Assembly (NCBI RefSeq): GCF_000021745.1
Contig: NC_011666.1
Span: forward strand, 1,302,001-1,366,000
DNA from: Methylocella silvestris BL2
GTDB taxonomy: Bacteria > Pseudomonadota > Alphaproteobacteria > Rhizobiales > Beijerinckiaceae
DNA length: 64,000 nt
Reading direction: 5' to 3'
The notes under the pieces are model-generated. The model saw nothing but the letters and a program-made list of their open reading frames with translations. It had not been told where the DNA came from and searched no databases. Shown here one piece after another: positions 53,481-61,292 of the stretch. A program made the translations under genes and the position numbers. Every line of letters begins with the position of its first letter. Within the stretch, counting starts at the first letter, position 1.

Positions 53481-54938
53481 CTATCGGCATGAGACGGAAA
53501 CGCTCACGGCTCGAGCCTGAGCCGTCAGCGCCGGCGCCGACATCTCCTTCGACGCGGTCGCGCCCGTGAAAGCGATATGGTTGCCCTCAAGAAAGCCCGC
53601 GAGGAGATTTCCTTTAAGCGCGACGTTCACCTTTTGCGGCGCATCGCCGCTCGTCGCTACAAGGGTCTTGAAGGCGTCGAGCCTCGCCGAAACGACTCCG
53701 ACAACATAGCCGCTCTGGTCGAAAAGCGGGCTTCCAGAATCGGCCGGCTGGACCGGCGTCGAAATCTGCAGGAAGCGGTCGTCGCCCGCAACGCCAGTGA
53801 GGCCCGTGATGCGGCCGAAAGAAAACTCGCCCGCGTTCAGCGGCGCGGGAGGGAGCGGAAAGGCAAACGCCTCGATCGTTTCGCCGAGCTGGACGTCGGA
53901 GCGAATATTGGCGACACCGTCCGGCTTCAACGGCGTTTTGAGAAGGGCAAGATCCGCGGCGTCGTCGCGAGCGACAAGTTCGGCTTGGACCGCGGCGCGT
54001 CCATTCTGCGCGACCGCGATGTTCGAGCAGGACGCGACGATTTGGGCGCTGGTTACAACAAATCCCTCGTCGTTCACAGAGAAGCCCATTCCGGGCATGT
54101 TCTCGCGCTGCTTTTGCGCCGTCTCTGGCGCCAACGCAGCCGTTGGCCTGACGCCGGCGGGGTCCGCCGCCGGCGCCAAGCCGACCGACGAGGGCAGCTG
54201 AGAGAGATCGGCGAATGGCGCGCCGCTCATCGAACTTGCGAGCGACCCAGATATTAAAGCTGCCGCGCGCTCCAGATGCAGATCGGCGGCGGACTCCAGC
54301 CAAAACAGCGAGAGCCAAATCACGCCCGGGCGATCGCTTTGGCAGCGAATGTAACTGTCGAGCCCATTGGCGCGCGACGACACGATGAAGAAGTCATCCG
54401 TCAAAATCTTGAAAGAGATCTGCCCGCCGTCGGCAATGACTTTCTCGACCACCGATTTATAGGCGTTGGCGAGATTGACGTCGCGGAGGTAGTCATAGGT
54501 CAGCCAAACCCGCTTGGCCGGATCTCGCCAGGTGAGGCCATCCTTGTCCCGCTCGGCCACCAGGCCAAGCCCCATCGGCGCCCAGATCTTGTAACCGCGC
54601 GATGGATGCGGGATCGCCCGAAATCCCCACATCTCGAACAGCGGCGCGCCAGCGCGAAAAAGCCGCGCGCGTAGATCTTCGTCTATGGCGCCGGTCGCCG
54701 AAAGCCCGTTGTCGCTTTGATACTGCGCCGTCGCTTCAAAAAGCTGGCGGCTGAAATTGGCGTCCGCGGTCACCGGCCAATATCCTGCCGCCGTCAGCAG
54801 GACTTTGAATTTGAGCCTTTCGCTGATCGGCAGCTGACTGAAGGCGCGCGCCGCCTCGACGTAGCCCGGCGTTGGCGGCCCCGCAGCGACCGGCAGGCTC
54901 CAGATCATCAGAAGCGCAACCGCCGCGAGTCCCTTCAT
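53481..54938 (-). CDS. Exported trypsin-like protein lacking the catalytic histidine
   Basis: The product is about 485 residues: a signal peptide (GLAAVALLMIWSLPVAAG), a region with a peptidoglycan-binding-like repeat (ATAQYQSDNGLSATGAID), a middle domain, and a C-terminal trypsin-like fold. The fold shows GMGFSVNDEGFVVTSAQIVAS, where a protease would have the AHVV histidine but the codon is CAA (Gln). The Asp is kept in RDDAADLALLKTPL, and the Ser is in VQPADSGSPLFDQSGYVVG. Loss of the His suggests a pseudoprotease, perhaps a binding protein. GAGGA lies 6 nt before ATG 54938. It is the last gene before the sMMO regulatory region. Confidence 0.8.
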   Translation of the reverse strand: MKGLAAVALLMIWSLPVAAGPPTPGYVEAARAFSQLPISERLKFKVLLTAAGYWPVTADANFSRQLFEATAQYQSDNGLSATGAIDEDLRARLFRAGAPLFEMWGFRAIPHPSRGYKIWAPMGLGLVAERDKDGLTWRDPAKRVWLTYDYLRDVNLANAYKSVVEKVIADGGQISFKILTDDFFIVSSRANGLDSYIRCQSDRPGVIWLSLFWLESAADLHLERAAALISGSLASSMSGAPFADLSQLPSSVGLAPAADPAGVRPTAALAPETAQKQRENMPGMGFSVNDEGFVVTSAQIVASCSNIAVAQNGRAAVQAELVARDDAADLALLKTPLKPDGVANIRSDVQLGETIEAFAFPLPPAPLNAGEFSFGRITGLTGVAGDDRFLQISTPVQPADSGSPLFDQSGYVVGVVSARLDAFKTLVATSGDAPQKVNVALKGNLLAGFLEGNHIAFTGATASKEMSAPALTAQARAVSVSVSCR

Positions 54939-55000
54939 GCTGTCCTCAAGCAAACCCATCAAGCCTGAACCCACGCGGAATCCGGCGCCTGTAAAAAATC

Positions 55001-55198
55001 AATACAGTTCAAAACTGATACTGTCTGATATCGATACAGTTGAAGATGAAAAACAGAAGGCTGCGCGAGCGGCTGATCCCCTGATCTGGGGGTGCGCGCT
55101 ACAAAGCGAATGGAGGATCAGAGCGGAGGTTAACGGAGAGCGCCATTGTCGATCTGTATCGCAATTATACATATGTATTATTCTTATACAGATTGCGA
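55001..55198. promoter_or_regulatory. Cluster of ATACAG/CTGTAT inverted repeats
   Basis: AATACAGTT (about 55001), GATACTGTC (about 55017) and GATACAGTT (about 55033) are closely spaced. A larger dyad follows: CTGTAT at 55154-55159 pairs with ATACAG at 55186-55191, CGCAAT at 55160-55165 pairs with ATTGCG at 55193-55198, and the centre holds a perfect 12-bp palindrome ATACATATGTAT (55167-55178). The composition contrasts with the GC-rich surroundings. These are candidate regulator sites; no binding protein is known. Confidence 0.4.
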
Positions 55199-55512
55199 TG
55201 GAGAAGAAATTTTCTAGAGGCGCAACTCAAGCGGAGTGCATTTTATCCTGCCCCAGTTCCATTCGTAAGACTTAACGCGCCCCGACACGGAAACAACCTA
55301 TCAATTCCCACGACTTTGGCAAAGAAAATTCGTCCTATAATCATAAACACATCATTGCAGCGCACAACAGAGCTGCCGCACTGCAACGGAAACGGCGGAG
55401 ACGACGCGCTTCTCCCCCCTGCAGAAAATAGATCTCTACACAGGAAAGACAACAATCGACGGCGCGCTGCGTTGCAAAAAGCCCGCTCTATTGGCCCGCG
55501 TCGAGTTCAGTC

Positions 55513-55524
55513 TGACGCTTGTCA
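55513..55524. promoter_or_regulatory. Palindrome, possible MmoR upstream activating site
   Basis: TGAC-GCTT-GTCA is a short dyad about 130 bp upstream of the -24/-12 element, a typical distance for a sigma54 enhancer-binding protein. The assignment to MmoR is inference from position only. Confidence 0.25.
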
Positions 55525-55656
55525 AATTTGCGGACAGATGGCTGGATTAAAATAATCCGAAGGAGCCGGAGAGCGCCAGCCAAGCATGATTAGAGAATTT
55601 CTACATCATATTGAAATAACATGTCTTTTTAAATTGGCTGGCATTCATCTCAAGCG

Positions 55657-55672
55657 CGGCGCCACACTTGCT
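55657..55672 (+). promoter_or_regulatory. Candidate sigma54 (-24/-12) promoter of mmoX
   Basis: CGGCGC-CACAC-TTGCT matches the TGGCAC-N5-TTGCW consensus at the invariant GG and GC dinucleotides with correct 10-bp spacing, and the -12 half is exact. Transcription would start near 55684, about 100 nt before the mmoX ATG. sMMO operons of other methanotrophs are known to use sigma54, and a sigma54-dependent activator gene (mmoR) lies in this locus. Confidence 0.6.
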
Positions 55673-55782
55673 GATAGGGTAGCGCCACATCGAGCCCATC
55701 TCAATCGCTCGATCGATAAGGCGCTGCAGATCAAGGTTGCTGGCTCTGCCGGCGTCCAATGTGAGCACCAAGGAGGAGACAT

Positions 55783-57363
55783 ATGGCATTAAGCACCGCG
55801 ACGAAAGCTGCGTCGGACGCACTCGGAGCCAACCGCGCGCCGACAAGTGTAAGCCCTCAGGAAGTGCATAGGTGGTTGCAAAGCTTCAACTGGGACTTCG
55901 CGCAGAACCGGACGAAATACCCCACCAAGTACCACATGGCGAACGACACCAAGGAGCAGTTCAAGCTCATCGCCAAGGAATACGCGCGGATGGAATCGGT
56001 CAAGGATGAGCGCCAGTTCGGCACCCTGCTTGACGGATTGACCCGCCTTGAAGCTGGAAACCGCGTACATCCGCGCTGGGGCGAGACGATGAAGGTCGCC
56101 TCCAACTTCCTCGAAGTCGGTGAATACAACGCCATCGCGGCGTCCGCGATGTTGTGGGATTCAGCGAGCGCCGCCGAGCAGAAGAACGGCTATCTCGCGC
56201 AGGTCCTCGACGAAATTCGCCACACCCATCAATGCGGCTTCGTGAATTACTATTTCTCGAAGCACTACCATGATCCGGCCGGCCACAATGACGCGCGCCG
56301 CACGCGCGCCATCGGACCGCTTTGGAAGGGCATGAAGCGCGTCTTCGCCGACGGCTTCATTTCCGGCGACGCGGTCGAATGCTCGGTCAATCTCCAGCTC
56401 GTCGGCGAAGCTTGCTTCACCAACCCGCTGATCGTGGCCGTGACCGAATGGGCTTCGGCGAACGGCGACGAAATCACGCCGACGGTGTTTCTCTCGATCG
56501 AGACCGACGAGCTGCGCCATATGGCGAACGGCTACCAGACGGTCGTGTCGATCGCCAATGATCCGGCGGCGCAGAAATATCTCAATACAGATCTCAACAA
56601 TGCGTTCTGGACGCAGCAGAAATATTTCACCCCTGTGCTCGGAATGCTGTTCGAATATGGCTCGAAATTCAAGGTCGAGCCGTGGGTCAAGACCTGGAAT
56701 CGTTGGGTCTATGAAGATTGGGGCGGCATCTGGATTGGTCGTCTCGCAAAATATGGCGTCAATTCCCCGCCGAGCCTGCGCGACGCCAAAAAGGACGCCT
56801 ATTGGGCGCACCACGACCTCTTCCTGTTGGCCTACGCATTGTGGCCGACCGGCTTCTTCCGGCTGTCGCTGCCGGATGAAGAAGACATGGAATGGTTCGA
56901 GGCGAACTATCCGGGATGGGACGCGCATTACGGCAAGATCCTGCGCGAATGGAAGGCTCTGGGCTGCGAGGATCCGAAGAGCGGATTCCTGCCGATCCAG
57001 TGGCTCGTCCAGAACGGCCATCAGGTCTATGTCGACCGCGTGTCTCAGGTGCCGTTCTGCCCGACGCTCGCAAAGTGCTCGGGTTCGCTGAGGGTGCATG
57101 AGTTCAACGGCCAGAAGCACTCCTTCAGCGATGATTGGGGCGAGCGCATGTGGTTGTCTGAGCCCGAGCGCTACGAGTGCCAGAGCGTCTTCGAGCAATA
57201 CAGCGGCCGCGAGTTGTCGGATGTGATCGTCGAAGGACATGGCGTTCGCGCCGATGGCAAGACCCTGATCGGTCAGCCCCATGTCGCAGGCAGCAATTTG
57301 TGGACCGTCGAAGATCTGAAGCGGGCAAATTGTGTGTTCGCCGATCCGCTCGCAGGCTTCTAA
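55783..57363 (+). CDS. mmoX: Soluble methane monooxygenase hydroxylase alpha subunit
   Basis: This is the catalytic subunit of sMMO, which oxidises methane to methanol at a carboxylate-bridged diiron site. The length is 526 aa, as in known MmoX. By direct count all six iron ligands are at the canonical numbers: Glu114 (LEVGEYNA), Glu144 and His147 (LDEIRHTHQC), Glu209 (LVGEACF), Glu243 and His246 (ETDELRHM). Cys151 and Thr213 of the active-site pocket are also kept. AAGGAGGAG precedes the ATG. It is the first gene of the mmoXYBZDC operon, under a sigma54-type promoter candidate. A 10-bp hairpin follows the stop codon. Confidence 0.98.
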   Translation: MALSTATKAASDALGANRAPTSVSPQEVHRWLQSFNWDFAQNRTKYPTKYHMANDTKEQFKLIAKEYARMESVKDERQFGTLLDGLTRLEAGNRVHPRWGETMKVASNFLEVGEYNAIAASAMLWDSASAAEQKNGYLAQVLDEIRHTHQCGFVNYYFSKHYHDPAGHNDARRTRAIGPLWKGMKRVFADGFISGDAVECSVNLQLVGEACFTNPLIVAVTEWASANGDEITPTVFLSIETDELRHMANGYQTVVSIANDPAAQKYLNTDLNNAFWTQQKYFTPVLGMLFEYGSKFKVEPWVKTWNRWVYEDWGGIWIGRLAKYGVNSPPSLRDAKKDAYWAHHDLFLLAYALWPTGFFRLSLPDEEDMEWFEANYPGWDAHYGKILREWKALGCEDPKSGFLPIQWLVQNGHQVYVDRVSQVPFCPTLAKCSGSLRVHEFNGQKHSFSDDWGERMWLSEPERYECQSVFEQYSGRELSDVIVEGHGVRADGKTLIGQPHVAGSNLWTVEDLKRANCVFADPLAGF

Positions 57364-57374
57364 AAAACAGCTTT

Positions 57375-57402
57375 CGTCGGATCGGCCCAGGTCGATCCGA
57401 CG
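57375..57402 (+). other. Intercistronic hairpin between mmoX and mmoY
   Basis: CGTCGGATCG, an 8-nt loop, then CGATCCGACG: a perfect 10-bp stem 11 nt after the mmoX stop, with no T-tract. It could stabilise the 3' end of a processed mmoX transcript or cause partial polarity. Confidence 0.6.
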
Positions 57403-57472
57403 GCTTCCGATCGACGCCGAACAACATGGCCTCTGTCGCGCCATGAAATAATATCAACGGAGGAAACTATCT

Positions 57473-58648
57473 ATGGCTATCGCCTCGACGACCAAGCGCG
57501 GGCTAACCGATCCTGACAAAGCAGCGCAAATTCTCGCCGCCGTTCCCGATCATGAACTCGACACGCAACGCCGGATGAATTATTTCGTGACGCCGCGCTG
57601 GAAGCGGCTCAGCGAATATGAAATCCTGACGCTCTACACGCAACCCAATCCCGACTGGATCGCCGGCGGCCTCGATTGGGGCGACTGGACCCAGAAGTTT
57701 CATGGCGGCCGGCCGTCCTGGGGCAACGAAAGCACCGAGCTTCGCACGACCGATTGGTATCGCCACCGCGATCCCGCGCGCCGCTGGCATGCGCCCTATG
57801 TCAAGGACAAAGCGGAAGAGTGGCGCTACACGACGCGTTTCCTGGAAGGCTATTCGGCCGAAGGAGCTGTGCGCTCGATCGATCCGACATGGCGCGACGA
57901 GATTCTCGATAAATATTGGGGCGCCTTGCTGTTCAGCGAATACGGGCTGTTCAACGCGCATTCGTCGGTCTCGCGCGACGCGCTGTCCGACACGATCCGT
58001 TCGACCGCGACCTTTGCGGCGCTCGACAAGGTCGACAATGCCCAGATGATTCAACTTGAACGCAATTTTCTGTCGAAGATCGTTCCGGGCTTTCCGGAGT
58101 CGACCGACGGCCCGAAAAAAGTGTGGCTGACCGACCCGATCTACCGCGGCGCGCGCGAGACCGTGGAAGAAGCCTGGCAGGGAATTCAGGACTTCAATGA
58201 AATCCTCTGGGCCGTGCATGGCGTCTATGATCCGCTGTTCGGTCAATTTGCCCGGCGCGAATTTTTCGGCCGCCTCGCGGCGCACTATGGCGACGGCCTG
58301 ACGCCGTTCTTCCTCAATCAAACGCAGACCTACTTCCAGACCACAAAGGCTGCGATGAGCGATCTGTTCTTCTATTCGCTCGGAGACGATCCGGAATTCG
58401 GAGACCACAACCGGACCTGGCTTCGCGCCTGGACCAACAAATGGCTGCAGAAGACCGCCGAGGCCCTCCATGACTTCCTTGGCATATACGCGAAGGTGGA
58501 CAAAGTTGCGGGCGTTAGCGACCCCGCCGCCATCAAGGCGGCCGTCGGCCGGGTCGTGAACGATTGGGTCGAGGATTACGCGAAGAAAATCGACTTCAAG
58601 GTCGACGCCGGTCAGCTCATCGCCAGCATTACTCGTGACGTCAAGTGA
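57473..58648 (+). CDS. mmoY: Soluble methane monooxygenase hydroxylase beta subunit
   Basis: The 391-residue beta subunit of the (alpha-beta-gamma)2 hydroxylase is a ferritin-like fold protein without iron ligands that supports the alpha dimer. Recognisable MmoY segments include RRMNYFVTPRWKRLSEYEIL, TQPNPDWIAGGLDWGDWTQK, FHGGRPSWGNESTEL and YGLFNAHSSVSRDALSDTI. GGAGG lies upstream of the ATG. It is preceded by a strong intercistronic hairpin and followed by mmoB after 12 bp. Confidence 0.97.
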   Translation: MAIASTTKRGLTDPDKAAQILAAVPDHELDTQRRMNYFVTPRWKRLSEYEILTLYTQPNPDWIAGGLDWGDWTQKFHGGRPSWGNESTELRTTDWYRHRDPARRWHAPYVKDKAEEWRYTTRFLEGYSAEGAVRSIDPTWRDEILDKYWGALLFSEYGLFNAHSSVSRDALSDTIRSTATFAALDKVDNAQMIQLERNFLSKIVPGFPESTDGPKKVWLTDPIYRGARETVEEAWQGIQDFNEILWAVHGVYDPLFGQFARREFFGRLAAHYGDGLTPFFLNQTQTYFQTTKAAMSDLFFYSLGDDPEFGDHNRTWLRAWTNKWLQKTAEALHDFLGIYAKVDKVAGVSDPAAIKAAVGRVVNDWVEDYAKKIDFKVDAGQLIASITRDVK

Positions 58649-58660
58649 AGGTGTAGGAAC

Positions 58661-59074
58661 ATGACAGCAAAGAACGCATATAACGCTGGCATCATGAAGA
58701 AATCCGGCGAGGCTTTCGCGGCGGAGTTTTTCGCCGAGGAAAACCAGGTCGTTCATGAGTCGAATACGGTGGTCCTCGTGCTCATGAAAAGCGACGAAAT
58801 CGACGCGATTGTCGAAGACATCATCATGCGCGAGGAAACGAAGCGCAATCCGACCCTCGTTGTCGAGGATCGCGGCGGCTTCTGGTGGATCAAGGCCGAT
58901 GGCAAGATCCAGATCGATACGGAAAAGGCGAGCGACTTGCTCGGGAAGACCTACAGCATTTATGATTTTCTTGTGAATGTGTCGTCGACCATCGGTCGCG
59001 CCTACACGCTCGGAAACACCTTTACGATTACATCCGAGCTGATGGGCCTCGATCGCAAGCTCACCGACGTTTGA
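58661..59074 (+). CDS. mmoB: Soluble methane monooxygenase regulatory/coupling protein B
   Basis: This 137-residue cofactor-less effector binds the hydroxylase and tunes oxygen and methane access and redox coupling. Family marks are SNTVVLVLMKSDEIDAIVEDI, VEDRGGFWWIKADGKIQID, and YDFLVNVSSTIGRAYTLGNTF. The N-terminal tail needed for activity is present (MTAKNAYNAGIMKKSGEAF). The gene lies 12 bp after mmoY and 24 bp before mmoZ. Confidence 0.97.
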   Translation: MTAKNAYNAGIMKKSGEAFAAEFFAEENQVVHESNTVVLVLMKSDEIDAIVEDIIMREETKRNPTLVVEDRGGFWWIKADGKIQIDTEKASDLLGKTYSIYDFLVNVSSTIGRAYTLGNTFTITSELMGLDRKLTDV

Positions 59075-59098
59075 GCGATCGAAAGGGAGGAACAAGAA

Positions 59099-59611
59099 AT
59101 GCCCAACTACAAAATTCATGAAAATCCCGTGCGGTCGGACTGGCTCGAAAAAATCGCCGAGCTGAAGTCGGTGAAGGACGCCACAGCCTTCATTCAGGAT
59201 TTCCGCAAAAAGAATACCTCGCCGTTCCGCACGAGCTATGCGCTTGACGTCGATTATCTTTTTATCGAAGCGAAGATCGAGGAGCGGCTCGCCGTCCTGA
59301 AATCGTCGACCTTCTCCGCCGCCGATCTCTTCACGAAGGCGACCACGGGGGAGACCGCTCAGGCTGTCTCCGAAGACTGGATCGCCAAGATTGACGCGGA
59401 AAAGGACAAGTTCGCCGCCGAGAAAATCCTGATCACCTTCCGGCAGCTCTACAAGCCGCCGGTGCTCCCGGTGAATTTGTTCTTCAAAGTGGATACGTAT
59501 CTTGGCAGCCGCCTGATGGAGCTGCGCAATACCGACTACTATGCGGATTCGCTTGACGACTTGCGCAAGAAGCGCGGCGTCAAGGTGTTGAGGCTCGGCA
59601 ACGTGGTTTGA
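59099..59611 (+). CDS. mmoZ: Soluble methane monooxygenase hydroxylase gamma subunit
   Basis: The 170-residue helical gamma subunit of the hydroxylase begins [20 protein letters not shown]. Typical segments are [38 protein letters not shown], and [26 protein letters not shown] lies just upstream. A strong GC hairpin 18 nt after the stop separates it from mmoD. Confidence 0.97.
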   Translation: MPNYKIHENPVRSDWLEKIAELKSVKDATAFIQDFRKKNTSPFRTSYALDVDYLFIEAKIEERLAVLKSSTFSAADLFTKATTGETAQAVSEDWIAKIDAEKDKFAAEKILITFRQLYKPPVLPVNLFFKVDTYLGSRLMELRNTDYYADSLDDLRKKRGVKVLRLGNVV

Positions 59612-59629
59612 CATTGCAGTGCGTTTTGG

Positions 59630-59655
59630 GCGCCGGCCGGTTTTCCCGCCGGCGC
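59630..59655 (+). other. Intercistronic hairpin between mmoZ and mmoD
   Basis: GCGCCGGC, a 10-nt loop containing TTTT, then GCCGGCGC: a perfect 8-bp all-GC stem 18 nt after the mmoZ stop. No T-tract follows, so it may act as an attenuator, processing or stability element that lowers mmoD-mmoC expression relative to the structural subunits. Confidence 0.6.
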
Positions 59656-59695
59656 TCGGACTAAATCGGGGAGCGCTTTTGCAAGGGCTGCGATA

Positions 59696-59983
59696 ATGAA
59701 CGTTGATCAAAAAGAAGAGAATGTTTTGACGCCCTCCCCGATCGATCGGGGCTCATTCACACAACAAGCGACACGCGTGGAGATCTTCAGCGAAGGCCGA
59801 TACCGCGCGTTCGTCCAGGATCTCGAATGCATGTGGCGGTGGGAGATCCATCGGGACGGCGACTTCGTTCAGGAGGGATGTTCGCTCAGCGAATCGTCTT
59901 CCCGGGAAGCTGTTGGCCACGTTGTGTCGTTTTATCAGCACCGCGATCGCGGCGACGTCAGCAGAGCAGACGCGCAGTATTAA
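59696..59983 (+). CDS. mmoD: MmoD (OrfY), sMMO assembly/regulatory protein
   Basis: This 95-residue protein sits at the conserved position between mmoZ and mmoC. The core FSEGRYRAFVQDLECMWRWEI with DGDFVQEGCSLSESSSREAVGHVVSFY matches MmoD. It is known to bind the hydroxylase and inhibit it. It is thought to take part in diiron assembly and, in organisms with both enzymes, in the copper switch. This organism shows no particulate enzyme genes in the window, so an assembly role is the simpler reading. Confidence 0.9.
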   Translation: MNVDQKEENVLTPSPIDRGSFTQQATRVEIFSEGRYRAFVQDLECMWRWEIHRDGDFVQEGCSLSESSSREAVGHVVSFYQHRDRGDVSRADAQY

Positions 59984-60197
59984 GCCCTGCGGATCGGAAA
60001 CGGGCGTTGCGGATCGCCCCGGGCGGCAGCCTTCGTCCGGCGTTCGAAGGCGGATCGAGCATTCGGGTGGACCTGGGGCGTGCACGTTTGCGCAAGAGGC
60101 AGAACGCCTGGCCGCCGGCGCGGGGGACGGCGCTGAACTTTTCTCATGAAACTGATCGCAAACGCGATCCTCCATTCGGGGATTTGGGGACGAAAAC

Positions 60198-61250
60198 ATG
60201 TTCAAGGTGCGCGCGATAACTGAAGATCAGCACGATCTGACCTTCGAATGTTCGCCGAGCGAGGACGTCATCTCTGCGGGTCTGAAGAGGGACGTAATTT
60301 TGCTCGCCTCCTGCCGCGAAGGCGGCTGCGCGACGTGTAAGGCGGAGATTGTCGACGGCGATTACGAACTTGGCGGCTGCAGCGTGCAGGCCCTCCCGCC
60401 GGATGAAGAAGAGGCGGGCGTGGTTCTGCTCTGCCGAACCTTTCCAAGAAGCGATCTCGTTCTTCAGCTGCCCTACACTTTCGATCGCATTTCCTTTCAT
60501 AAGGTCAATACGGACTGGCAGGGCGAGATTGTCGCCGTGGAGCGCATCTCCTCCAATGTGGCGCGGCTGCAAATCGAGCCGAAAGATCCCGAGACGGGAG
60601 CCGCGATCAGCATTCCTTTCGTCCCCGGCCAATATGTCGATATCGAGATTCCGGGCTCTTCCGTCAGCAGATCCTATTCCATGGCGACGACGAGCACGCA
60701 GTCCCGGCTTGATTTCCTGATCCGTCTTTTGCCCGACGGGCAGTTTTCAAATTTCCTGACGATGGCGGCGAAGCCAGGACTGACCGTCAAACTGCGCGGT
60801 CCATTCGGGGCGTTCAACCTGCGCGAGAATGGCTTTCGGCCTCGCTATTTCGTCGCTGGCGGAACGGGCCTGTCTCCGGTCCTGTCCATGATCCGCTACA
60901 TGCAGCAGGAGCAGCACCCGCAGGAAGCGAAGCTTTTCTTCGGCGTCACCCACCAGCATGAGTTGTTTTATCTGGAAGAGTTGAAGAAGCTGGAGGAATC
61001 GATGCCGAACTTCAGCGCCCATGTCGCGGTGATGCAGCCGGACGGCAATTGGCAGGGCAGCCGGGGTACTGTCGTCGATGATCTTCTCAAACATCTTGAA
61101 GGGACGAAAGCGGCGCCGGATATTTACATGTGCGGGCCGCCGGGAATGATCGACGCCACCTTCGCGGCTGCAGCAAATTATGGCGTGCCGAAAGATCACG
61201 TCTATGTAGAAAAGTTCCTTGCAACAGGGCAGAATCAGGCCGCAGAGTAG
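60198..61250 (+). CDS. mmoC: Soluble methane monooxygenase reductase
   Basis: This 350-residue NADH reductase feeds electrons to the hydroxylase. The N-terminal plant-type ferredoxin domain has the [2Fe-2S] ligands Cys39, Cys44, Cys47 and Cys79. The FAD domain follows with FVPGQYVDIEIP and SRSYSMATTSTQ, then the NAD domain with FVAGGTGLSPVLSMIRYMQ and DIYMCGPPGMIDA. GGGGACG precedes the ATG. A 213-bp gap separates it from mmoD, with no gene seen in it. Confidence 0.97.
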   Translation: MFKVRAITEDQHDLTFECSPSEDVISAGLKRDVILLASCREGGCATCKAEIVDGDYELGGCSVQALPPDEEEAGVVLLCRTFPRSDLVLQLPYTFDRISFHKVNTDWQGEIVAVERISSNVARLQIEPKDPETGAAISIPFVPGQYVDIEIPGSSVSRSYSMATTSTQSRLDFLIRLLPDGQFSNFLTMAAKPGLTVKLRGPFGAFNLRENGFRPRYFVAGGTGLSPVLSMIRYMQQEQHPQEAKLFFGVTHQHELFYLEELKKLEESMPNFSAHVAVMQPDGNWQGSRGTVVDDLLKHLEGTKAAPDIYMCGPPGMIDATFAAAANYGVPKDHVYVEKFLATGQNQAAE

Positions 61251-61292
61251 CAGACTTCCGAGGCCTTTCGCCTCTCAGGATGGCGCTTAGCT

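Larger units (their letters stand above)
54939..55782. other. sMMO upstream regulatory region, no gene seen
   Basis: About 840 bp separates the protease-like gene from mmoX. The left half (55000-55200) is AT-rich with repeated ATACAG/CTGTAT words and nested palindromes. The right half has a candidate activator palindrome (55513-55524) and a -24/-12 element (55657-55672). An open frame of 120 codons (55193-55555) has no homology I recognise and poor codon use, so I treat it as non-coding. Confidence 0.65.

Noticed and set aside
55193-55555. 120-codon frame upstream of mmoX
   Set aside because: No ribosome binding site, poor codon use for this genome and no recognisable product. It lies in the regulatory region.
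57503-59710. Open frame of 735 codons antisense to mmoY-mmoB-mmoZ
   Set aside because: It spans three well-established genes and their gaps, and has no recognisable motif. It is a shadow frame.
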